DNA of 64,000 nt from Bacteroidales bacterium (GTDB lineage Bacteria > Bacteroidota > Bacteroidia > Bacteroidales > UBA932). The position numbers and the translations under genes were made by a program. The stretch is taken from contig JAFXUS010000018.1 of the NCBI GenBank assembly GCA_017535125.1, positions 1-64,000 on the forward strand, in the 5' to 3' direction. Positions 58,260 through 64,000 of this stretch are shown here, piece by piece (positions within the stretch are counted from its first letter, which is position 1; every line of letters starts with the position of its first letter). Under the pieces are notes generated by a model, which saw only the letters and a list, made by a program, of their open reading frames with translations, did not search any database and was not told the DNA's origin.

Positions 58260-59408
58260 TCATAACGCCCGCTTCGCGTCAACGGGACCGGCATAGATGC
58301 CCAGGAAAATCTTGCGGAGCTCAGCCTGATCGAGCCGACGCTCCAGTTTTCCGAGCTTATGCGCCATATACTTCACGAAATCCGCCAATTCCTGCGCATC
58401 GTACTTGCCGGCATCCAGGAATTCGGATTTGCCGTACAACAGATCGTGCGCCATGTAATTCGTCTTCCAGAGCCGGTATCCTTCGATGATGCGGCGGTCC
58501 ACCGCATGACGGATCTCCTGATAACGGTCGTTCTTCTCGCACTTGGAGGCTTCATGGATCTCCTCCGGCGTCAGCGGTGAACCAATCTCCAGGTGGATGT
58601 GCCCTTTCTGCTGCCGGATACCGGTCATGATGCTGTGCAGGTCTTCCTTCGGTTTCTTCTTGTACGGTCCGTCCCGACGCATGAGCACCTCGCGCGCCTT
58701 GCGGGAGTCGCAGGACTCGTATTCGTAGGAGATGCTCATCGGGACGATGTTCAGCTCCAGGAAATTCTCCTCAAAAGTACCCTGTCCGCTCATGTCGAAC
58801 ATCTTCAAAAGACCCTGTTCAGTAGTGTCCAGGCCATTTTTCGTCCGTCCTTCCCGCTGTGCGATCCAGATGGACGCGCGATCGGAAACGATGCTCTCCC
58901 GGATGTACTGGGACAGCATCTGGGAACTCAGGTACAACTGACGGGCACCGATGCCGCGGATCACCTTGATCATGCGGTTCGAGCGCATCAGATCTTCTAT
59001 CAACTGACTGGTAATCAGGTTGGAGCCAACACAGATTTCCGTATAAGGAAGCCCGTTCGCGTGCATGACATGCTGGATCAACGCAGGATCCAGCACGATG
59101 TCGCGGTGGTTCGACACCGCCAGGAAACGGCCCTTGATCCCACGCAGGTTCTCCACGCCGCTGCAGGTGAAGCCCGTCGAGGTTTTCGCGAGTACGGCGT
59201 CGATCACACCGATCATCACCTCGTCCTGGAACTGGTCGATGCTGCCGATCCCGCGCAGCATGCGGCTGAGCGTGGATGCCGGCAGGTCGGAGAAAAGATA
59301 CTTGGAGATCACGGGCATCATCGGATGCCGTGAAATGCGACCCATCGCCGCTACGGCTTCGTCATCGGTATAGGGGCGAATATCGCCAAAATCAGCATTA
59401 TTAATCAT
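58260..59408 (-). CDS. Glycerolipid acyltransferase family protein (PlsC/PlsB-like)
   Basis: Cytoplasmic or membrane-associated 382-aa protein. FLAVSNHRDIVLDPALI (about 95-110) is the acyltransferase active-site block as seen in Bacteroidetes members, where the standard HxxxxD appears modified to HRDIVLD. IAQREGRTKNGLD (about 180) corresponds to the EGTRS block, and ELNIVPMSISYEYES to the third. It probably acylates glycerol-3-phosphate or a lysophospholipid. It has its own promoter at 59416. Confidence 0.72.
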   Translation of the reverse strand: MINNADFGDIRPYTDDEAVAAMGRISRHPMMPVISKYLFSDLPASTLSRMLRGIGSIDQFQDEVMIGVIDAVLAKTSTGFTCSGVENLRGIKGRFLAVSNHRDIVLDPALIQHVMHANGLPYTEICVGSNLITSQLIEDLMRSNRMIKVIRGIGARQLYLSSQMLSQYIRESIVSDRASIWIAQREGRTKNGLDTTEQGLLKMFDMSGQGTFEENFLELNIVPMSISYEYESCDSRKAREVLMRRDGPYKKKPKEDLHSIMTGIRQQKGHIHLEIGSPLTPEEIHEASKCEKNDRYQEIRHAVDRRIIEGYRLWKTNYMAHDLLYGKSEFLDAGKYDAQELADFVKYMAHKLGKLERRLDQAELRKIFLGIYAGPVDAKRAL

Positions 59409-59415
59409 TGCGGCC

Positions 59416-59447
59416 CAAAGTTACACAATCAACGGCGGAAAAGCAAA
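59416..59447 (-). promoter_or_regulatory. Promoter of the acyltransferase gene
   Basis: TTTG (59444-59447, inside the 3' end of queA), a 20-bp spacer, TAACTTTG (59416-59423). ATG 59408 follows after 7 nt, leaving at most a very short leader. Confidence 0.65.
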
Positions 59448-60634
59448 GATGAATCGCCGTAACTGAGGAATCTGAAATCATTTGCGAGCGCATAATCGTA
59501 GATTGTATGCCAGTCTCCCTTCACGAAAGCGGAAATCAGCAGCAGCAGCGTACTCTGGGGCTGATGGAAATTGGTCACCATCGCATCCACCACACGGAAC
59601 TGGAATCCGGGCACGATGATGATGCGCGTACCCACTTTCAGTTCCTGTAAATGATTGTCATCCAGATATTTGACAATTGCATCCAGCGCTTCTTCCAGGG
59701 ATGCGCCGTATTCGCGCGTGTAAGGCGCCCACTGGTCCACGTCGAGCGGGCTCCCCTGCTCCAGGCAGCTGACGCCTACGTAATATAAGGACTCCAGCGT
59801 GCGCACGGAAGTCGTTCCGACAGCCACGACCGGCCGCTTCGCATCCCGCAGGCGGCAAAGCAACTCGCGGCAGACCACGAAGGGCTCGCGGTGCATCGGA
59901 TGCTCCGAAACAAGCGAACTCTTGACGGGCAAAAACGTGCCTGCGCCCACGTGCAGGCAGACATTTTCGATATCGATCCCCTTCGCGGCGATGTCGTCCA
60001 GCACGCGCTGCGTGAAATGGAGACCTGCCGTCGGCGCGGCCACGGAACCGCGTATGTGCGCGTAGAGCGTCTGGTAGCGTTCCAGGTCGATCGCCTCCGT
60101 GTCGCGGTTCAGGTACGGCGGGATGGGCACGCGCCCGCAGCGCTCCAGCACGACGGAAAAAGGAGAACCGCCCTGCCAACGGAACTCCACCACACCCGTC
60201 TGGCCGTCGCGGCCGATCAGGCGCGCGGTCAGCGCGAGGTCGTCCCAGTCCGGGGAATCCACGTCCAGGGTCAGGAATTCATCCGTCTTGAGGCGTTTGG
60301 AATTGCCGATTACGCATTTCCAGCGGCAGCATTCCGTGGCGGCGAAGATCGTATTATATTCGGCCGGTGTATCGGGTTCAAGGCAGAAAATCTCGATATG
60401 GGCGCCGGTAGGACGGCGAAAAAAGAGACGCGCAGGCACCACTTTCGTGTCGTTGAATACCATCAAAGCGCCTGCTGGAAGTTCTTCGGCTAGATTTCGG
60501 AATATGCGTTCGCGGACTGAACCGTCGCGGTAAATCAGCAATTTCGATGCATCACGCTCGGGAAGGGGATATTTCGCAATCCTTTCGTCCGGGAGCGGAT
60601 AGGAATAATCTTCAATATGAAGCTCGGGAATCAT
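59429..60634 (-). CDS. queA: tRNA preQ1(34) S-adenosylmethionine ribosyltransferase-isomerase
   Basis: Builds epoxyqueuosine on tRNA, downstream of Tgt. 401 aa, a little longer than the usual 340-360: DYSYPLPDERIAKYPLPERDASKLL, FNDTKVVPARL, YQTLYAHIRGSVAAPTAGLHFT (split over 190-215), VGTTSVRTLES, and TNFHQPQSTLLLLISAF. The extra length lies in the middle (about 95-150). It has a strong promoter and a start codon only 4 nt from the -7 box. Confidence 0.95.
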   Translation of the reverse strand: MIPELHIEDYSYPLPDERIAKYPLPERDASKLLIYRDGSVRERIFRNLAEELPAGALMVFNDTKVVPARLFFRRPTGAHIEIFCLEPDTPAEYNTIFAATECCRWKCVIGNSKRLKTDEFLTLDVDSPDWDDLALTARLIGRDGQTGVVEFRWQGGSPFSVVLERCGRVPIPPYLNRDTEAIDLERYQTLYAHIRGSVAAPTAGLHFTQRVLDDIAAKGIDIENVCLHVGAGTFLPVKSSLVSEHPMHREPFVVCRELLCRLRDAKRPVVAVGTTSVRTLESLYYVGVSCLEQGSPLDVDQWAPYTREYGASLEEALDAIVKYLDDNHLQELKVGTRIIIVPGFQFRVVDAMVTNFHQPQSTLLLLISAFVKGDWHTIYDYALANDFRFLSYGDSSLLFRR

Positions 60635-60638
60635 GTTG

Positions 60639-60670
60639 CAAAGTTAATGCATTTTACCGTCGAAGACAAA
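60639..60670 (-). promoter_or_regulatory. Promoter of queA, leaderless layout
   Basis: TTTG (60667-60670), a 20-bp spacer, TAACTTTG (60639-60646), then only 4 nt to ATG 60634. Both boxes are consensus. Confidence 0.75.
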
Positions 60671-61046
60671 CCGAAAATTGTCAACATTTGTAAATTTCGC
60701 GTTAACTTTCGGAGAGTTTACAAATGTTTTATCAACAGGGCGACAGGTCTGTTTAAAACCATCATAAGTAAACTTTATCTTCGGAAAATAGTAATATTAA
60801 TATACGGAAAATCAGTAATTTAGATAATACCAAATAATGCAAACATACATGTTGATTTCTCCCCCGCTCCCCTATTTCCAGGCAATGCCGGGTAGAACAA
60901 AGATTGAAAACTATAACTAATTAACATAGTATCAAGAGTTAACGCATATTCTTATAAAATATTACTTCAATATTGTTTTCAACACCCTATTGACAATGCG
61001 TCAACAATTGCCATTTGTAACACTTGACAATCTCTTTCAAATGTTT
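60671..61046. other. AT-rich regulatory region upstream of the XRE gene
   Basis: No convincing gene. A 12-bp perfect inverted repeat, aacatttgtaaa (60683-60694) and tttacaaatgtt (60717-60728), and related TTTGTAA motifs near 61014 and 61051 suggest operator sites. TTGAC-aatgc-GTCAA occurs near 60990-61004. The base composition is far more AT-rich than the surrounding genes. Nothing else recognised. Confidence 0.4.
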
Positions 61047-61054
61047 TACTTTTG
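61047..61054 (+). promoter_or_regulatory. -7 box of the XRE regulator gene
   Basis: TACTTTTG with CTTG 20 bp upstream (61023-61026). It overlaps a TTTGTAAA motif, so autoregulation is plausible. Confidence 0.55.
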
Positions 61055-61074
61055 TAAACAAATCGTTTAGAAAA

Positions 61075-61521
61075 ATGAACACGCGTCTGCAACAGTTTTT
61101 GGCCGCAGAAAATATCAGCCAAGCCCAGTTCGCTGAGACGATCGGCGTCGCAAGAGCCAGCGTCTCCCATATTCTGTCGGGAAGGAACAAACCGGGCTTT
61201 GATTTTCTCGAAAGTATGGTGCGCCACTACCCTAGCCTGAATTTTGAGTGGCTGCTCACGGGCCAGGGAAAGATGTACAGCCCCGCAAAAACGGCCTCAG
61301 GCGCCGCTGCAGATGCGATTTCTCCCCTTCCCTCCGACACGGAACGGGATCTGTTCTCCGAGGCCGGATACCGGCAGGAAAAGTCATTTCCATCCCCTAT
61401 TTCGCAGCAAAATACTTCAATCAATAGATTAGATAATAGTAATCAACTATTTATTAATGAAAAACATATTACAAGGATTACTATTTTCTACTCGGACGGG
61501 ACTTTCCAAGAAATAGAATAA
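61075..61521 (+). CDS. XRE-family helix-turn-helix regulator
   Basis: 148 aa from ATG 61075; an earlier in-frame ATG (61024) lies upstream of the -7 box and is rejected. Residues 1-60 form a Cro/CI-type HTH: LQQFLAAENISQAQFAETIG, then VARASVSHILSGRNKPG as recognition helix. FEWLLTGQGKMY is typical of Bacteroidetes XRE proteins. The middle is low in structure and the C-terminus (ITRITIFYSDGTFQEIE) is a conserved short strand pair. The target is unknown; the operator-like repeats just upstream suggest itself. Confidence 0.85.
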   Translation: MNTRLQQFLAAENISQAQFAETIGVARASVSHILSGRNKPGFDFLESMVRHYPSLNFEWLLTGQGKMYSPAKTASGAAADAISPLPSDTERDLFSEAGYRQEKSFPSPISQQNTSINRLDNSNQLFINEKHITRITIFYSDGTFQEIE

Positions 61522-61525
61522 TTCT

Positions 61526-61533
61526 TATCTTTG
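61526..61533 (+). promoter_or_regulatory. -7 box of the DHODH-like gene, leaderless layout
   Basis: TATCTTTG, consensus, 4 nt before ATG 61538. Confidence 0.6.
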
Positions 61534-61537
61534 CCGT

Positions 61538-62377
61538 ATGGGATTGTACAGCATACTCGTCCGGCCATTCGTCCGAAACGCGGACATCGAGAAAGCCTCC
61601 AAGTTCGCCCTCCGGTACTTCGAACTCAATGAAAAGATACCGGGAGGCCGACTGATCAGCCGCTGGATCCACAACAACCGCCCTACCGGTCTTCAACGGG
61701 AGGTGTTCGGGCTGGATTTCTACAATCCCATCGGCCTGAGTGCAGGTCTGGACATCTATGGCGAGCTCTACAATGACCTGAATAACCTGGGTTTCAGCTT
61801 CTCGGAGATCGGTCCCATGAACGCTGACGGCGTTCGCCGGGCTATCCGGCGCATCCAGCAGGACCCGCAGAACGACATTCTGGCCGCCTGTATCCACTCA
61901 GATTTCCTGACGGCATTCACCCTGGCCTATGATTTTTGCGATTTCTTCGTCATCGACCTGAGTGCGAATCCGTCCACCGACGTCCTCGATCCCCTGCTGG
62001 ACGCCCGCCTTGCGGAAGACATCTACAAACCCATCGTCGTCAAGCTTCCCAAGACGCTTCCACCCTCGGAAACTGAAGATCTGCTGGATTATTGCCAGAT
62101 GAACCGCATTGACGGAATCGAGGTCCAGAGTCTCGAACAGATCCGCCACATCGCCTCTTATACATCCGGACGCATGCCCATCATCGCCGATATCGTCATC
62201 GAAACGCCGGAACAGGCCGCTGAAGCCTTGGAGGCGGGTGCGTCCCTTGTTGAAGTACGCGACGGACTGGTCCGCCAGGGCCCCCGCTTCGTCAGCAAAA
62301 TCCAGAAATACCTCTTAAATTTGGTCAAAAATGAGCGAAGCAATCCAAGAGAAGATAGCCCGACTACTGAAGAATAG
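61538..62377 (+). CDS. Degenerate dihydroorotate-dehydrogenase-like protein
   Basis: 279 aa with the outline of class 2 DHODH: an N-terminal MGLYSILVRPFVRNADIEKA like the membrane-binding start of PyrD, FGLDFYNPIGLSAGLD for the FMN barrel, VIDLSANPST where PyrD has NxSSPNT, KPIVVKLPKTLP, and a C-terminal ASLVEVRDGLVRQGPRFVSKIQ. Class 2 enzymes have about 330-340 aa; the segment with the orotate Asn and the GGI phosphate loop is shortened (MPIIADIVI). It may be inactive for orotate. It overlaps pncC by 47 bp. Confidence 0.72.
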   Translation: MGLYSILVRPFVRNADIEKASKFALRYFELNEKIPGGRLISRWIHNNRPTGLQREVFGLDFYNPIGLSAGLDIYGELYNDLNNLGFSFSEIGPMNADGVRRAIRRIQQDPQNDILAACIHSDFLTAFTLAYDFCDFFVIDLSANPSTDVLDPLLDARLAEDIYKPIVVKLPKTLPPSETEDLLDYCQMNRIDGIEVQSLEQIRHIASYTSGRMPIIADIVIETPEQAAEALEAGASLVEVRDGLVRQGPRFVSKIQKYLLNLVKNERSNPREDSPTTEE

Positions 62378-62819
62378 CGGCAAGACCCTCAGCGCCGCCG
62401 AATCCTGCACCGGCGGGCAGATCTCCCACCTGATCACGACCATATCCGGCTCCTCATCCTATTATCTGGGATCCGTTACCTCCTACGCCGTTTCCGTCAA
62501 GGAAAACGTACTCGGCGTTCCGCACAAAGCCGTCGTTGAAAAAGGACTCGTCAGCAGCGAAGTCGCCTCCGCCATGGCGGAGGGTGTCCGGCGCCTGACC
62601 GGCAGCACCTACGCCGTCGCTACGACAGGTCTGGCGGAAGGTGCGGACGAGTTCGGCAATCCGGAAGGAACCGTGTGGATCGGAGCCACCGGTCCAGCCG
62701 GTACGATCACCCGGAAATACCACTGCGACCTGGGAAGAAAAGGCAACATCCGCCGATTTGCGAACGTTGCACTTCATTTTCTGGCGTCCTATATCGAGAA
62801 GGATTCAAACAAGAGATAA
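62331..62819 (+). CDS. pncC: CinA-family nicotinamide-nucleotide amidohydrolase
   Basis: 162 aa, the stand-alone C-terminal domain of CinA. SAAESCTGGQISHLIT near 21-36 and TTGLAEGADEFGNPEGTVWIG (about 98-118) are the family motifs; the active-site Ser lies in the ESCTGG block. It converts NMN to nicotinate mononucleotide. The start codon is inside the end of the DHODH-like gene, so the two are probably co-expressed. Confidence 0.93.
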   Translation: MSEAIQEKIARLLKNSGKTLSAAESCTGGQISHLITTISGSSSYYLGSVTSYAVSVKENVLGVPHKAVVEKGLVSSEVASAMAEGVRRLTGSTYAVATTGLAEGADEFGNPEGTVWIGATGPAGTITRKYHCDLGRKGNIRRFANVALHFLASYIEKDSNKR

Positions 62820-62830
62820 TCAATAAGTAA

Positions 62831-62863
62831 AACAAAAGTGTTAATACTTATAACATTTTTGTT
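62831..62863. terminator. Bidirectional terminator-like hairpin
   Basis: aacaaaagtgtt (62831-62842) and aacatttttgtt (62852-62863) form a 12-bp stem with one G-T pair and a 9-base loop, between the convergent pncC and ABC-F genes. The stem is AT-rich, so termination efficiency is uncertain. Confidence 0.45.
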
Positions 62864-62869
62864 AACCCC

Positions 62870-64000
62870 TTATTCAATCAGCAATCCCCACTCTTCAGTC
62901 TTGGCATCCAGGTCCCGCTTGCACTCCAGGTACTCGCGGGTCAAATCCATGATGTCGTCCTTCTCCGTCGGCGCCGCCAGGATGGTTTCGATCTCCTTCA
63001 TCCGGGTCTCCAACTTGCCGATTTCACATTCAAGCCAGGAGATGCGGTTCTTCTTTTTGCGGTCCATGCGGGACTCCTGCTTCCGCTCCTCATAGGCCGC
63101 TTTCTTCTGCAGATCCTCCTGCTTCGGCGCCGCCTGTGCCTCCGACTTTCGCTCCAGCTCCTGCAGGGTCTCCAGCTTGCGCTTCGCAAGGAAATCGGAC
63201 ACCGTACCCAGGTGCTCCCTGACCTGACCGTCGCGGAACTCGTACATCTTGTCCACCAGCCCGTCCAGAAAGTCGCGGTCGTGCGAGACCACGATCAGCG
63301 TGCCGTCGTAGGCCTTGAGCGCCTGTTTCAGGATGTCTTTCGACTTGATGTCCATGTGGTTGGTCGGTTCATCGAGGGCCAGCAGGTTGTAGCTCTGCAG
63401 CATCAACTTGGCCATGCCCAGGCGGGCGCGTTCGCCGCCGGACAGCACGGACACGCGCTTGTCGATGTCCTCGCCGCGGAAGAGGAACTGCGCCAGCAGA
63501 TCACGCAGCTTGCTGCGGATATCCCCCACCGCGATGCGGTCGAGCGTGGAGAAGACGGTCTCGTTCTTGTCGAGGATATCTTCCTGATTCTGCGCATAAT
63601 AGCCCAGCTGCACGTTGTGCCCGAGCCGGGCTTCTCCGCTGATCGGTTCCAGCTCCCCCGCAATCACGCGCATCAGCGTCGTCTTGCCTTCGCCGTTGCG
63701 CCCGATCAGGGCGACCTTTTCCCCCCGCTTGATTTCCACGTCCGCGTGGCGGAAAACGACCTTCTGGGGATATCCGACCGTAAGGTCCGTCCCCTTGAAG
63801 ACGACGTCGCCCGCACGCGGCGCCGGCGGGAATTTCACCGTCAGGCGCGCGTTGTCCGTCTCGTCAATCTCGATGCGGTCCAGCTTCTCCAGCGCCTTGA
63901 TGCGGGACTGGACCTGGTTGGATTTCGTGGGCTTGTATCGGAAGGTATTGATGAACTCTTCCGTCTTCTGGATCATCCGCTGCTGGTTCTCATAGGCGGC
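62870..64000 (-). CDS. ABC-F family ATPase, N-terminal part cut by the window edge
   Basis: The frame is open through position 64000, so the gene starts beyond the window and its first nucleotide-binding domain is missing. Seen here: the interdomain linker (EEFINTFRYKPTKSNQVQSR), then NBD2 with Walker A GRNGEGKTTL, signature LSGGERARLGMAKLML, Walker B LLALDEPTNHMD and VSHDRDFLD, and a charged coiled-coil C-terminus (about the last 110 residues). No membrane segments. The C-terminal coiled coil resembles Uup; ABC-F proteins act on ribosomes. Confidence 0.9.
   Translation of the reverse strand, partial: AAYENQQRMIQKTEEFINTFRYKPTKSNQVQSRIKALEKLDRIEIDETDNARLTVKFPPAPRAGDVVFKGTDLTVGYPQKVVFRHADVEIKRGEKVALIGRNGEGKTTLMRVIAGELEPISGEARLGHNVQLGYYAQNQEDILDKNETVFSTLDRIAVGDIRSKLRDLLAQFLFRGEDIDKRVSVLSGGERARLGMAKLMLQSYNLLALDEPTNHMDIKSKDILKQALKAYDGTLIVVSHDRDFLDGLVDKMYEFRDGQVREHLGTVSDFLAKRKLETLQELERKSEAQAAPKQEDLQKKAAYEERKQESRMDRKKKNRISWLECEIGKLETRMKEIETILAAPTEKDDIMDLTREYLECKRDLDAKTEEWGLLIE

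Noticed and set aside
60729..60740. A DnaA-box-like TTATCAACA
   Set aside because: Single site with one mismatch, no cluster, and no dnaA or dnaN nearby. Not evidence for an origin even though parAB is 20 kb away.
60617..60823. A 68-codon plus-strand frame at the left of the AT-rich region
   Set aside because: It begins inside queA on the opposite strand, crosses the queA promoter and the inverted repeat, and shows no recognisable protein pattern.
1..64000. CRISPR arrays, insertion sequences, prophage or conjugative modules
   Set aside because: No regularly spaced repeats, transposase, integrase, relaxase or phage structural genes were seen; gene order is that of a compact core chromosome.

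Overview
The window is a 64-kb piece of a Bacteroidota chromosome, most likely order Bacteroidales, from a lineage with GC-rich genes. Four things point there. Promoters carry the Bacteroidetes -7 box TAnnTTTG, often with a TTTG-like -33 box 19-20 bp upstream. Arginine is made through an N-acylated carbamoyltransferase (ArgF'). The parA-parB-DUF5683-transglycosylase string is typical of the phylum. Many exported proteins are small outer-membrane beta-barrels. I cannot name the genus. The window holds almost only core genes and no phage, insertion sequence or CRISPR array, so what is unusual lies in small repeats, fusions and regulatory sequence.

Layout. 1-0.1 kb: tRNA-Phe. 0.2-13.9 kb (minus): one uninterrupted arginine/carbamoyl-phosphate operon, GNAT-argG-argC-argD-argF'-argB-argE-argH-carA-carB-GNAT, with a promoter and a structured leader at 13.7-13.9 kb. 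14-17.3 kb (minus): PatB/MalY aminotransferase, 5'-nucleotidase family enzyme, nitroreductase lipoprotein. 17.3-24 kb (plus): polyamine transport operon, outer-membrane barrel-potA-potB-potC-potD-potD. 24-26.2 kb: divergent tdh and kbl (threonine to glycine). 26-34 kb: SprT-like protease, nucleoside permease, tgt-lptG-dut-murF, and an HhH/beta-barrel protein. 34-39.8 kb: fused hpt-adk, nitroreductase, Na/Pi cotransporter, PagL-like barrel, obgE. 39.8-46.4 kb: lipid kinase, parA-parB-DUF5683-mltD, rarA. 46.5-52.5 kb: second copy of the large GNAT protein, two small barrels, and rlmD-yrbG-cysteate synthase. 52.6-60.6 kb: DUF3089-PAP2 fusion, winged-helix-like protein, esterase, NlpC/P60-LysM, beta-propeller, acyltransferase, queA. 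60.6-64 kb: AT-rich regulatory region, XRE regulator, degenerate dihydroorotate-dehydrogenase-like protein, pncC, and an ABC-F ATPase cut by the window edge.

Two signals are not explained by gene content. (1) A 33-bp palindromic element lies in frame inside argC and murF. The argC copy is identical to the first murF copy, and murF has a second, partly tandem copy. Each encodes SSF(A/T)(D/G)(P/T)DRRIS. Relatives with the same ends and different arms lie between genes at 13.1 and 26.2 kb. It behaves like a protein-invading palindromic repeat. (2) Two intergenic elements of 163-170 bp (26.9 and 54.9 kb) fill the gaps between convergent genes. They share a conserved core, have the same two-domain layout, and have outer stems that differ in sequence but still pair, with G-U wobbles that favour a plus-strand RNA.

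Other points of interest are a cysteate synthase (sulfonolipid potential), the hpt-adk and DUF3089-PAP2 fusions, Ser90 in ArgF' (predicts N-succinylornithine use), several start codons placed 4-5 nt after a -7 box (probably leaderless mRNAs), and convergent genes with no terminator space.
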